From assembly GCA_910587995.1 (NCBI GenBank), contig CAJUNS010000001.1, positions 62,001 to 126,000 on the forward strand: a stretch of 64,000 nt of DNA. The letters run 5' to 3'. The notes under the pieces were generated by a model. The model was not told where the DNA came from and ran no database searches. It saw only the letters and a list, made by a program, of their open reading frames with translations. A program made the position numbers and the translations under genes. Source of the DNA: an uncultured Oscillospiraceae bacterium. GTDB taxonomy: Bacteria > Bacillota_A > Clostridia > Oscillospirales > Acutalibacteraceae. Each line of letters begins with the position of its first letter. Position 1 is the stretch's first letter. This document shows, one piece after another, positions 42,587 to 51,308 of the stretch.

Positions 42587-43111
42587 GTGCGCATTTTAGG
42601 CATCGACCCCGGCTACGCCATTGTGGGCTATGGGGTCATCGACGCAAACAACGGAGCCTACCGCCCCCTGGAGTATGGGGCCGTTACCACCGCCCCCAAC
42701 CCGGACTTTGGCCTGCGCCTCAAAGAAATCTACGAGGGCATGGTCCAGCTCCTTCAAGAGCACCGGCCCCAGGCGGCGGCTGTGGAAAAGCTCTTTTTCA
42801 TCAACAACAAAACCACCGGCATCGGCGTGGCGGAGGCCCGGGGGGTCATTCTGCTGGCCCTCTCCCAAGCCGGGGTGCCCTTGTATGAATACAACCCCAT
42901 GCAGGTCAAGCAGGCTGTCACCGGCTATGGCAAGGCCCAAAAGCACCAGGTGCAGGAGATGACCCGGCGGCTGCTGAAGCTCCCGGGCATCCCGAAGCCG
43001 GACGATGCGGCGGACGCCTTGGCCATGGCTATCTGCCACGGGCAGGCGGCGGGCTCGGACCTGCGGCGGGGGCTGATCCAGATTAAAGGAGGCGGTCCAC
43101 ATGTTTTATAG
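42587..43111 (+). CDS. ruvC: Holliday junction resolvase RuvC
   Basis: 174-aa RNase H-fold endonuclease resolving Holliday junctions. Acidic catalytic residues are seen in ILGIDPGYAIVGYG (Asp-7), AVEKLFFINNKTT (Glu), and KPDDAADALAMA (C-terminal Asp pair). GTG at 42587 with CAGGAGG at 6 nt. Its end overlaps ruvA by 11 bp. Confidence 0.97.
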   Translation: MRILGIDPGYAIVGYGVIDANNGAYRPLEYGAVTTAPNPDFGLRLKEIYEGMVQLLQEHRPQAAAVEKLFFINNKTTGIGVAEARGVILLALSQAGVPLYEYNPMQVKQAVTGYGKAQKHQVQEMTRRLLKLPGIPKPDDAADALAMAICHGQAAGSDLRRGLIQIKGGGPHVL

Positions 43112-43703
43112 TTTGACCGGCGCCCTGGCCCACACGGAGCCGGGCGTGGCGGTCATTGATGTGGGAGGCGTGGCCTTTAAGTGCCTGACCTCCATGAGCA
43201 CCTTGCGGGCCCTGCCCCGCACCGGCGGCCAGGCCACCCTTTATACCTATCTCAATGTGCGGGAGGACGCTTTGGACCTGTACGGCTTTTACACCCAAGG
43301 GGAGCTCAACTGCTATAAGCTGCTTACGGCCATCAGCGGCGTGGGTCCCAAGGCCGCCTTGTCCATTCTCTCGGAAATGGCCCCGGAAGACGTGGCCCTG
43401 GCGGCTGCGGCGGGGGACTCTAAGCGTTTTACCCGGGCCAACGGCGTGGGGCCCAAGCTGGCCCAGCGCATCGTGCTGGAGCTCAAGGACAAGGTGAAGG
43501 GCCTGAGCTTTGCCGGGCTGGACCTGGGCGATCTGCCCGCCGGGGCGCCCTCCGCCGCCGGAAACGCCGCCCAAGCCGCCGAGGCCCTGGTGACTCTGGG
43601 CTACTCCCCCTCCGAAGCCGCGGCCGCTGTGGCCCGCTTAGACTCCTCCCTGCCCGCCGAGGAGCTGATCCGGCTGGCGCTGAAAAGCTTTGGGAGTATG
43701 TAA
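43101..43703 (+). CDS. ruvA: Holliday junction helicase subunit RuvA
   Basis: 200-aa junction-recognition subunit. The OB-fold N-terminus MFYSLTGALAHTEPGVAVIDVGG is followed by tandem helix-hairpin-helix motifs (LLTAISGVGPKAALSIL and FTRANGVGPKLAQRIVLELKDK) and the C-terminal RuvB-binding domain (EALVTLGYSPSEAAAAVA). It is translated from an ATG inside the ruvC end. ruvB, the usual next gene, is absent; a sugar kinase follows instead. Confidence 0.97.
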   Translation: MFYSLTGALAHTEPGVAVIDVGGVAFKCLTSMSTLRALPRTGGQATLYTYLNVREDALDLYGFYTQGELNCYKLLTAISGVGPKAALSILSEMAPEDVALAAAAGDSKRFTRANGVGPKLAQRIVLELKDKVKGLSFAGLDLGDLPAGAPSAAGNAAQAAEALVTLGYSPSEAAAAVARLDSSLPAEELIRLALKSFGSM

Positions 43704-43824
43704 TGCGGAGCGGGGTCTCGCCTGCCGGCTCCATATGGAAAGCCTTTGATTTGTTACCTAGCTTACCGGCAAACCGCTTTTGTTTTCGATCATATTGATT
43801 CTATATTTGGAAAGGATGTTTTCT

Positions 43825-44820
43825 ATGCCCCATGTTCTCACCACCGGCGAACTGCTCATCGACTTCTCTCCCGTAAAAGCGCCCGGCTTCCCCGGGGCCA
43901 TTTATCCCAACCCCGGCGGGGCCCCGGCCAACGTGGCGGTCCAGCTGGCCCGCCTGGGCGTGTCCGCTGGGTTTATTGGCAAAGTGGGCGCGGACAGCTT
44001 CGGCGGCAGCCTGCGCCGCTGCCTGGAAGACAACCAGGTGGACGCCAGCGGCCTTGTCAGCGACCCGGACTACCGCACCACTTTGGCTTTTGTCCACCTG
44101 GACGAAAACGGCGACCGGAGCTTCACCTTCTACCGCAATCCCGGGGCGGACACCCAGCTGCGGCCGGAAGAAGTGGACCCTGCCGCCTTGGCGGACTGCA
44201 GGCTGCTGCACTTCGGCTCTTTGTCCCTTACCACCGAGCCCGGCAAGTCCACCACCCTGGGGCTGGTGAAGCAGGCCCGGGACCTGGGCAAGCTCATCTC
44301 CTACGACCCCAACTGGCGGCCTGTCCTCTGGCCCTCGGAAGAGGCGGGCGTGGCCGGAATGGCCCTGGGCCTGCCCCTGTGCCACCTGCTGAAAATCTCG
44401 GAGGAAGAGCTGGCTCTGCTCACCAGCACCGAGAGCATTGCCGAAGGCGTGCGCAAGCTCCACGCTCTGGGCGTGGTTTTGATTTTGGTCACCCTGGGGC
44501 CGGACGGCTGCGTCTCCTCCTACCATGGCCAGCTGCGGCATCACCCCACCTTTGACGTTACGGTGGCTGACACCACCGGCTCCGGAGACAGCTTCTGGGG
44601 GGCTTTCCTCTCCCAGCTGCTGCAAAACGGCATCGACGCGCCGGAAAAGCTGGAGGCCCTGGACCCCGAGGCCCTCTCCGGCTTCTGCCGCTTTGCCAAC
44701 GCGGCGGGCTCCACCTGCGCGGCCAAGCCCGGCGGCATCCCTGCCATTGGCGACCGGCAGGCCATTCTGGACTGCTTGGAGCACACCCCGCAGCTGGAGA
44801 CCGGCTTTCAGCTAAGCTGA
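43825..44820 (+). CDS. PfkB-family carbohydrate kinase (fructokinase-like)
   Basis: 331-aa ribokinase-fold kinase. The substrate lid and N-terminal signature is NPGGAPANVAVQLARLG, and the C-terminal signature with catalytic Asp is VADTTGSGDSFWGAF. The GGAPANVA form and overall sequence resemble bacterial fructokinases (ATP + fructose to fructose-6-P), though other sugars are possible. ATG at 43825 with AAAGG at 9 nt. Ends at a bidirectional terminator. Confidence 0.88.
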   Translation: MPHVLTTGELLIDFSPVKAPGFPGAIYPNPGGAPANVAVQLARLGVSAGFIGKVGADSFGGSLRRCLEDNQVDASGLVSDPDYRTTLAFVHLDENGDRSFTFYRNPGADTQLRPEEVDPAALADCRLLHFGSLSLTTEPGKSTTLGLVKQARDLGKLISYDPNWRPVLWPSEEAGVAGMALGLPLCHLLKISEEELALLTSTESIAEGVRKLHALGVVLILVTLGPDGCVSSYHGQLRHHPTFDVTVADTTGSGDSFWGAFLSQLLQNGIDAPEKLEALDPEALSGFCRFANAAGSTCAAKPGGIPAIGDRQAILDCLEHTPQLETGFQLS

Positions 44821-44911
44821 GAAAGCCGCTTTTGCCGCCTTTTCCTTGCGCAACGGAAACCCTTTTAGTCGCAGCCTAAAAGCCCCCAAGCCCGCGCCTC
44901 TCCCCCTCCCC

Positions 44912-44946
44912 CAACGCGCAAACGTTTTTGAAGGTTCTTATTAAGC
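44912..44946 (+). repeat. Relic of the palindromic repeat, palindrome lost
   Basis: CAACGCGCAAACGTTTTTGAAGGTTCTTA then TTAAGCCGCC matches the flanks of the 5.89-kb repeat (GCAACGTAAAAGTTTTTGAAAGTCCTTA ... TAAGCCGCC, quoted there in parts), but the 32-bp palindrome between them is missing. This looks like a deletion at the palindrome. Confidence 0.55.
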
Positions 44947-44966
44947 CGCCAAAGGCCCCAAAGGCC

Positions 44967-45005
44967 AAAAAGCCCCGTGCCGACAGATGGCGCGGGGCTT
45001 TTTGA
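44967..45005. terminator. Bidirectional terminator (sugar kinase / DUF378)
   Basis: AAAAGCCCCG-TGCC paired with GGC-GCGGGGCTTTT, A-run on one side and T-run on the other, between convergent stops at 44820 and 45010. Confidence 0.9.
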
Positions 45006-45009
45006 TTGC

Positions 45010-45234
45010 CTAGTGGGAGTTGGCTACGACCGGTTCGTCGTCCCAGTCCCGGAAGAGCAGGGCCAGGCACCACAGGGCGGAAATGCCCACCAGGGTGTAG
45101 ATGATGCGGGCAAGGACCGCGGTTTGCCCGCCGCAAAGCCAGGCCACCAGGTCAAACCGGAAAATGCCCACCAGCCCCCAGTTCACACCGCCGATTACGG
45201 TAAGGGCTAAAGCGATACGGTCAATGATGTTCAT
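45010..45234 (-). CDS. DUF378 membrane protein
   Basis: 74-aa two-helix membrane protein. MNIIDRIALALTVIGGVNWG followed by LVGIFRFDLVAWL is the DUF378 (YuzA-like) signature; the second helix is ARIIYTLVGISALWCLALLF. ATG at 45234 with AGAGGG upstream. Function unknown. Monocistronic. Confidence 0.9.
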   Translation of the reverse strand: MNIIDRIALALTVIGGVNWGLVGIFRFDLVAWLCGGQTAVLARIIYTLVGISALWCLALLFRDWDDEPVVANSH

Positions 45235-45335
45235 AAAATGTCCCTCTTTCCCAATGGATTTTTTCACCGCCAAACCACGGGACCTCTGTGGAAGCTGTCC
45301 CTCGGTTGGCGCACCGGCAAGGCGCGCCGGGGCGG

Positions 45336-45389
45336 CTCATGAAATCAAACAATTTGCGCGGTTCATTCGGTTTGAAATTGTTTGATGAG
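45336..45389. repeat. Long inverted repeat, purpose unknown
   Basis: ATCAAACAATTT and AAATTGTTTGAT, perfect 12-bp arms round a ~20-nt loop, with outer CTCAT/GAG extensions. Noncoding, in the gap between DUF378 and secDF. Confidence 0.6.
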
Positions 45390-45412
45390 TAGGGATCACG
45401 GGCTTCAAAGCC

Positions 45413-45579
45413 CTAGAGTCAGTCTTAAAACTTCGAAAAACTGTCTTTTTGTCCAGAGACAAACGGTTTCTGTGTTAAAAATCCTCGAAATACGAAAGTA
45501 TTTCTTGCGGTTTTCGCCTTGAAACCGTCCGCCTTGAACAAAAATACTGGCTTTTCTCTGGTTTTAAAACAGACTCTAG
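45413..45579. mobile_element. 167-bp fully foldable element (MITE-like or structured RNA)
   Basis: Ends are inverted repeats of 19 bp (CTAGAGTCAGTCTTAAAAC against the complement of GTTTTAAAACAGACTCTAG, two mismatches). Inside, nested pairs occur in the right order: CCAGAGA/TCTCTGG, ACGGTTTC/GAAACCGT, and a central GAAATAC-GAAA-GTATTTC hairpin. The whole folds on itself. If GAGTC is the true end, the flanking TA on each side would suit an IS630/Tc1-type insertion; that is inference. The rest of 45235-45784 shows no credible gene. Confidence 0.6.
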
Positions 45580-45784
45580 CGATATTTTAAGCGGACACGG
45601 TAAAAAAATTCCCGGAATCTTTTGGGGGATTTTAAAATGTTACAAAAAAGAGGAACGGCCAAGCCCGCAGGCAAGCTGGCGGAAGCTTCTGGAACCCGTC
45701 TTCAAACGGTCCGCCCAAGGCTCGCTGTTGGGGCTGTTCTGGTTTATGGTTTCCTTCTGACGCTTTCTAAAAAGCTCTTTGCAC

Positions 45785-45820
45785 AAAAAAGGACGGACGC
45801 TTGCGCGTTCCGTCCTTTTT
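45785..45820 (-). terminator. Terminator after secDF
   Basis: AAAAAGGACGGA paired with TCCGTCCTTTTTT round a GCGCAAGC-like loop, directly downstream of the secDF stop on the minus strand. Confidence 0.9.
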
Positions 45821-45836
45821 CAACCAAAAACCGGTT

Positions 45837-48191
45837 TTATTTGCCTTGCTTTGCCTTTTCGTGGATCTGCCACATGCCAAACAGGTTCGGCGCAATGAAC
45901 TGGGAGGAGAAGCAGCCTGCCGCTACGCCTACCATCATGGGCAGCGAGAAGGACACCACCGTGTTGATGGAGAACAGCGCCGCCACCGCCAGCACCACCA
46001 CCAGCGCCAGGAAGGTGGTCAAAGAGGTCAGCAGGGTGCGGCCCAGGGTCTGGTTCATACTCAGGTTCATGTTTTCCGCAATGTCCGCCCGAGGCCCGGC
46101 CTTGCGCTTGTTCTCCCGCACCCGGTCGTAAATCACGATGGTGCTGTTCAGCGAATAGCCCAGCAGGGTCAGCACAACCGCGATAAAAATGTCGTTAATG
46201 GGCATGCCGAAGACAACAAATACGCAGAAAGCGATGATTACGTCATGCAGCAGCGCCACAATGGCTGTAAGGCCCGCGGAGAGGCCACCGATCTTCTTAA
46301 AGCGCAGGGCAATATACACCAGCAGCAGAATGGCTGTCAGCACAAAGCAGACCATGCACTTCTGGAAGAATTTCGCGCCCATGGTGGCGTCCACCGAGTT
46401 GGACTCCAAGAGGACGAAGTCAGCCTCCTCAAAGGCGGCGCTGAGGGTTTCGGCCACCTTGGCCTGCTCGTCGGGAGAAATGCTCTTGTTGCCCGCGAAG
46501 GAGATGGTCACCTGGTCCTTGCCGGTGCTCATGTCCTGGTTCAGGGAGACGGAGCTGTCCATGCCCAGCTGGCTGGACAGGGTGTTCTCAATGTCGCTGG
46601 CCGAGACAGCGCTGCCATCCACCGCATAGCGGATCATGGCGCCGCCGGCAAACTGGATGTCCAGCTTGGGCCCCATAATGACGCTGGCAATGAGCCCCAC
46701 CACGATCACCGCGCCGGAAACCATATAATAGGTTTTGCGGTGGCCCAGGAAGTCGATCTTGCCGGACTTGCGGGGAGCCGCCCCCTCTTTGGCGCCGCCA
46801 AAGAGCCAGCGCTTGCGGAAGCACTTGAACTCCGCCAGGGAGAGAGTCATCAGCCGGGTGGCCAGCACGCCCATAATGAAGTTGGCAATGATGCCCACCA
46901 GCAGCGTGAAGCCAAAGGAGAAGATAGCGCCCGTAGTGGACTGGCCGAAGATCATGGACAAAATGTTGCTGGGGCCAAAGACCATCATCAGCATAATGGC
47001 CACAATGGCGGTGGTGATGTTTCCGTCAAAAATGGCCCAGAAGCTGCTCTGGAAGCCGTTTTTCAAGGCTCCATCCAGGGTTTTGCCATTGTTCAGCTCT
47101 TCCCGCACCCGGCTGGCGGTAATTACGTTGGCGTCCACGCCAATGCCGATGGAGAGGATCAGGCCCGCGATGCCGGGCAGGGTCATGGTAAAGGAATTCA
47201 TGCTGGGCAGGAAGCCGGACACCGCCGCAAAGCAGATGCCCATCTGGCCCGCCAGGGTAATGACCGCCACCACGCCGGGCAGGCGGAACACAACGATCAT
47301 CAGCAGGGCGATGAGGATAAAGGCGATCACGCCGGCCATCAGCATGGACTCCAAGGCCTGGCCGCCCAGGGTGGGAGCCAGGGAGTTGAAGTTGGAGGTG
47401 GTAAGGGCAAAGGGCAGAGCGCCCGCCTGGATCTGCGCCGCCAAAGTGGTGGCGCTCTCGCTGGTAAAGTTGCCTTCAATCACGCACTTGCCATCGCTGA
47501 TCACCGCGTTGACCGTGGGGGCGGACAGGCGCACATCGTCCATCCAGATGGAGATGGTGCCGCCCACCAGCCGCTCGGTGGCCTCGGCAAATTTCTCTTT
47601 GCCTTCATCGCTGAATTCCAGCGACACCACATACTGGGCCGCCCCAGTGGTCTGGTCCTGGTTTACGGCGGGCTCGGCCTTCACCACGTCAGAGCCCTCC
47701 AAAATAATGGCGTCCGCTGTGGTCCCCTTGGGCGTTTTGTAGACCTCGTTGCCATTTTCATCGTAGTCCATGGTCTCATACTCGCCGCCCTCCCGGAAGC
47801 TGAGCATGGCCGTGGCGGAAAGCTCGTTAATGGCCTTCTCCGGGTCAAAGTCCGTCTCGTCGGACTTCCAGGGGAAGCGCACGATGATCCGGTTGTTGGC
47901 CTCGTCGGTGTAGAGCTCATAGTCGGTGATGTTCTGGGAGACCATGCGGGTCTCAATAATCTGCTTGGCCGATTCCAGCTCGGCGCTGGTGGCCTTCACC
48001 CCGTCCGCCGGGCTGAAGGTGGCCTCCACGCCGCCCCGGATGTCAATGCCCCAGCGGATGTCGCCGGCCCCTTTGATATAGGTCAGCTTAAAGTCGCCGT
48101 TCTGTCCATATACGCCGAACAGGGAGGTATAGACCAAAGCGGCAATGAGAATCAGCACGATAAAGAATACAGGTTTTTTTACACGCCTCAT
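45837..48191 (-). CDS. secDF: Protein translocase SecDF (fused)
   Basis: 784-aa RND-type fusion that pulls secreted proteins across the membrane using proton motive force. SecD half: TM1 (PVFFIVLILIAALVYTSLFG), DIRWGIDIRGGVEATF, and the periplasmic domain to LPFALTTSNFNSLAPTLGG, then five helices with LILSIGIGVDANVI. SecF half begins about residue 475 (KIDFLGHRKTYYMVSG), with FAGGAMIRYAV and GYSLNSTIVIYDRVREN. ATG at 48191 with GAAAGGAAG at 12 nt; the longer frame is unlikely. Confidence 0.95.
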   Translation of the reverse strand: MRRVKKPVFFIVLILIAALVYTSLFGVYGQNGDFKLTYIKGAGDIRWGIDIRGGVEATFSPADGVKATSAELESAKQIIETRMVSQNITDYELYTDEANNRIIVRFPWKSDETDFDPEKAINELSATAMLSFREGGEYETMDYDENGNEVYKTPKGTTADAIILEGSDVVKAEPAVNQDQTTGAAQYVVSLEFSDEGKEKFAEATERLVGGTISIWMDDVRLSAPTVNAVISDGKCVIEGNFTSESATTLAAQIQAGALPFALTTSNFNSLAPTLGGQALESMLMAGVIAFILIALLMIVVFRLPGVVAVITLAGQMGICFAAVSGFLPSMNSFTMTLPGIAGLILSIGIGVDANVITASRVREELNNGKTLDGALKNGFQSSFWAIFDGNITTAIVAIMLMMVFGPSNILSMIFGQSTTGAIFSFGFTLLVGIIANFIMGVLATRLMTLSLAEFKCFRKRWLFGGAKEGAAPRKSGKIDFLGHRKTYYMVSGAVIVVGLIASVIMGPKLDIQFAGGAMIRYAVDGSAVSASDIENTLSSQLGMDSSVSLNQDMSTGKDQVTISFAGNKSISPDEQAKVAETLSAAFEEADFVLLESNSVDATMGAKFFQKCMVCFVLTAILLLVYIALRFKKIGGLSAGLTAIVALLHDVIIAFCVFVVFGMPINDIFIAVVLTLLGYSLNSTIVIYDRVRENKRKAGPRADIAENMNLSMNQTLGRTLLTSLTTFLALVVVLAVAALFSINTVVSFSLPMMVGVAAGCFSSQFIAPNLFGMWQIHEKAKQGK

Positions 48192-48497
48192 GTTTGCGCT
48201 CAGCTTCCTTTCTCGCGGGGCCCAGCACTCCTTCGCGGGTCCTCGCGAAACAAAATCTGCGGTCCAGGGGACCGGAAAACAGCCTGCGGCTCCGGAACAG
48301 GCTTCCGGGCCTACCGCCGCCTGAAGCTTCGGCATATTTGCCAATTTGCCAAAGCCGGGCATAAAATTTATAGTTACAGGGACGAAATCCCTATACACAC
48401 AAAACAGGGCAGTTGAGACACTACCCTGTGATGCGTCATGTTAGAGCCCGCGCCAAAGCCAGGAAAAACCGCGCCTTTTTTGGCTGGGCCACAGCTC
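48192..48497. other. Intergenic region between ispH/S1 and secDF
   Basis: About 300 bp with the secDF ribosome site at its left end. No repeat, RNA or convincing promoter recognised; short open frames lack ribosome sites. Confidence 0.5.
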
Positions 48498-50486
48498 TTA
48501 CTCCTCCTCGGGAGCCTCGGTGGAGTAGACGGTCTCGTTCTCGGGGGCTCCGGCCGCCGCCGCGTCCGCCTCGGCCTGCTCTTCTTCCAGCAGCACCCGA
48601 ATGGACAGGGACACCCGGTGGCGCTCCAAATCCACATCGGTGATCTTCACCTTTACCACATCGCCCACCTTCAGCACATCCTGGGGCTTTTCAATGCGGT
48701 GGTCCGCAATCTGAGAAATATGGATCAGGCCGTCAATGCCGGGAATCACGCTGGCAAACGCGCCAAAAGCGGTCATGCCCACAACCTTGGCCTCGCACAC
48801 AGTGCCCACGGGATACTCCCGCTCCAGCTTCACCCAGGGGTTGTCCTCCGGGCGGCGGTAGCCCAGGGAGATTTTGCCGGTCTCCTTGTCCAGGCCCTTT
48901 ACGTACACGTCTACCGTGTCGCCTACCTTAACCACCTCGCTGGGGTGCTTCACCCGGTTCCAGCTGAGTTCGGAGATATGAATCATACCGTCCACGCCGC
49001 CCAAGTCCACAAAAGCGCCGAAGTTGGTGAGGGACTTCACCTTGCCGGTGTAGGCCTGGCCCTCTTCCACCTGCTCCCAGAACTTCTCCTGGGCGGCCTT
49101 GCGCTCTTCCCGCAGGACGCTGCGGATGGAGCCCACGGCCCGGTGCCGCTGGCGGTTGACCTCAATAATCCGGAAGCGGACCTCCTTGCCCTGCAGGCTT
49201 TCCAGCTCCTCGCCCCGGGTCGCGGTGGCCTGAGAGGCGGGCACAAACACCCGCAGCGCGTTGTGCAAAACAATTACGCCGCCCTTAACCACCTCAATGA
49301 CCTTGCCTTCCAGAATGTCGCCGTTCTCCTGGGCCTCTTGGATGACGTCCCAGCCCTTCATGGCGTCCACCCGGCGCTTGGAGAGCATAATGGTGCCCTC
49401 CTGGTCGTTGGTCTTCATAATCAGCAGCTCCACCTCGTCGCCGATTTTGAGCACGTCTTCCGGCTTGACGGAGGGGTCGCTGGAAAGCTCGGCGGCGGGG
49501 ATGAACCCGGCCTGCTTGCGGCCCACGTCCACATAGACCTCGGTGGGGGAGATGCCTACGACTACGCCGTGTACCTTTTCGTCTGTATTCATGCTCTTGA
49601 GCGATTCCTCAAGCATCTCCTCAAAATTCTGTTCCGTGCTGTTGATTTCAGCCATGGTATCTAGTACCTCCTTAATTATGCTTGCCGGGGTCGAAGCCCC
49701 GGCGGTGATGCCAACGCTCAGGCCGGCGGAAAAAGCGGGCAGCTCGTCCGCCCTTTCAATGAGGTACGTTTCACACTCCTCCGCGCAGATATCGCGGAGC
49801 TTGGCCGTATTCGAACTGTCCCGGCCCCCAACGACCACCATCCGGTCGCATTGGCGGGCCAGGTCCAGCGCCTCTTTCTGCCGTTTCGCTGTTGCATTAC
49901 ATATTGTATCAAAAACCGCGGCGTTTGTACATACTTTTTTCAGAGTTTCCGCGCATTTTTGCCAGTAAATTTTATGAAAGGTTGTCTGCGCCGCCGCTGT
50001 TACAGGCGCTGTGCGCAGTTCTGGGTGGGTTTTTAGCAGATCTTGTAGCTCCTCCTCTCCCTCACACACAAAATATGGGCCAGCGCAGTGGCTGACGATT
50101 CCCCGCACCTCTGGGTGCCCCGGATCGCCGAACAGGAGAAAAATCCTTCCCTGGGCTCCGGCCTCCCTGGCTAACACGTGAATTTTTTTCACATTAGGGC
50201 AAGTGGCGTCCACATACCGCAGCCCAAGAGCGCGGACCTCTTCCTCAATTTCCCGGGGAACCCCGTGGGAGCGCAAAACCAGCGCCGCCCCTGGGGGCGT
50301 TTGGGCGGGAGACTCCACCACCCGCGCGCCCCGTGCCTCCAGATGGGCCACCAGCCGGGCGTTGTGCAAAATGGGGCCCAATGTGGCGGCCCGCTCTCCC
50401 CGGTCCAACAGCGCCTGGACCATATCCACCGCCCGCTTGGCTCCGAAGCAGAACCCAGCGGTTTTTGCCAGCTTGACCGTAACCAA
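48498..50486 (-). CDS. ispH: Bifunctional IspH - ribosomal protein S1-like fusion
   Basis: 662 aa. Residues ~1-285 are 4-hydroxy-3-methylbut-2-enyl diphosphate reductase, the last step of the MEP isoprenoid pathway, with the three [4Fe-4S] cysteines in AGFCFGAKRAVD, DATCPNVKKI and DTICNATAKRQ. Residues ~300-640 hold four S1 RNA-binding repeats (starting VHGVVVGISPTEVYVDVG, LEGKVIEVVKGGVIV, YTGKVKSLTNFGAFVDLG, CEAKVVGMTAFGAFAS). This fusion is known in Clostridia. I chose TTG at 50486 because AAAGGAAG lies 7 nt upstream; the longer frame contains that ribosome site. It follows plsC and cmk on the same strand. Confidence 0.95.
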   Translation of the reverse strand: MVTVKLAKTAGFCFGAKRAVDMVQALLDRGERAATLGPILHNARLVAHLEARGARVVESPAQTPPGAALVLRSHGVPREIEEEVRALGLRYVDATCPNVKKIHVLAREAGAQGRIFLLFGDPGHPEVRGIVSHCAGPYFVCEGEEELQDLLKTHPELRTAPVTAAAQTTFHKIYWQKCAETLKKVCTNAAVFDTICNATAKRQKEALDLARQCDRMVVVGGRDSSNTAKLRDICAEECETYLIERADELPAFSAGLSVGITAGASTPASIIKEVLDTMAEINSTEQNFEEMLEESLKSMNTDEKVHGVVVGISPTEVYVDVGRKQAGFIPAAELSSDPSVKPEDVLKIGDEVELLIMKTNDQEGTIMLSKRRVDAMKGWDVIQEAQENGDILEGKVIEVVKGGVIVLHNALRVFVPASQATATRGEELESLQGKEVRFRIIEVNRQRHRAVGSIRSVLREERKAAQEKFWEQVEEGQAYTGKVKSLTNFGAFVDLGGVDGMIHISELSWNRVKHPSEVVKVGDTVDVYVKGLDKETGKISLGYRRPEDNPWVKLEREYPVGTVCEAKVVGMTAFGAFASVIPGIDGLIHISQIADHRIEKPQDVLKVGDVVKVKITDVDLERHRVSLSIRVLLEEEQAEADAAAAGAPENETVYSTEAPEEE

Positions 50487-50570
50487 AGCGGCACTTCCTT
50501 TCAAAAAAAGTAGGAGCAGTTCAGCAAATCAAAACCAGCCGCCTCAAAGCCATCTTAGTCTGAGCCAGCC

Positions 50571-51308
50571 TCAGCCCTTTGCGTCTTCGTTTGGGAGGCT
50601 GCTTGTCATTTCTGTTTTCTGAGGCTTCTCCGCCGCCTCCTGCTTTTGAGAGGGCAGGCCCAGCTCCTTTAGGGTCTCCTCCCGCAGGGCGCTGATCTCT
50701 TCCATAATCACCCGGCTGGCCCGGCGCAGCTGCATGCTGGAATCATCGGGAATGGCCAGCCGCTGGGCCGCAATGGGCGGGCCAAAGCTGACAATGGTGC
50801 GCTTAAAGGCCTTGGGTATGCCCCCGTCCCCTGTGGTGATGCACACCGGCACCACGGGGGCCTTTGTGCGGTAGGCCAGCAGAGCCGCGCCGGTCTTGGG
50901 CCGTTGAAGCCGCCCATCTTTCGAGCGGGTGCCCTCAATGAACACGCCCACAATGGCGTTCTCATCCAGCAGCTCATAGGCGTCGGCCAAAGCATCCGCC
51001 CCGCCGCTGCCCCGCCGGACGGGAAAAGCCCCCAATCTCCGGAGCAGCCCCCCCAGAAACCGGCTTTGAAACAGTTCCTCCTTGGCCATATAGAAGACCT
51101 GGCGCAGCTGGGACACGCCCAAAATAACCGGGTCCCGCTTGGCCAGATGATTGCTGCATAAGAGCACGGGGCCTGCCTTTGGAATGTTTTCCCTCCCACG
51201 CACCGAGATGCGGAAGACCGGGTAGTAGAACAGCGCCAGCAGCGTCTGGCCAATGGCATAGAGCACGGTTTTTCGTTTGACTCCTGTTCGTTTCGGCACG
51301 CTCTTCAT
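50571..51308 (-). CDS. plsC: 1-acyl-sn-glycerol-3-phosphate acyltransferase
   Basis: 245-aa PlsC-family membrane enzyme making phosphatidic acid. The catalytic NHxxxxD motif is in LLCSNHLAKRDPVILG near residue 53, and the glycerol-phosphate site is VFIEGTRSKDGRLQ. VPVCITTGDGG follows. The hydrophobic N-terminus is AIGQTLLALFYYPVF. The ATG overlaps the cmk stop (ATGA). The C-terminal ~30 residues (QKQEAAEKPQKTEM) are low-complexity. Confidence 0.92.
   Translation of the reverse strand: MKSVPKRTGVKRKTVLYAIGQTLLALFYYPVFRISVRGRENIPKAGPVLLCSNHLAKRDPVILGVSQLRQVFYMAKEELFQSRFLGGLLRRLGAFPVRRGSGGADALADAYELLDENAIVGVFIEGTRSKDGRLQRPKTGAALLAYRTKAPVVPVCITTGDGGIPKAFKRTIVSFGPPIAAQRLAIPDDSSMQLRRASRVIMEEISALREETLKELGLPSQKQEAAEKPQKTEMTSSLPNEDAKG

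Noticed and set aside
43780..43807. TTGTTT-16-TATATT promoter before the sugar kinase
   Set aside because: The start point would fall inside the ribosome-binding site, leaving no usable leader.
45622..46131. 169-codon plus-strand frame at the secDF 3' end
   Set aside because: It runs through the terminator and antisense to secDF; no family and no ribosome site.
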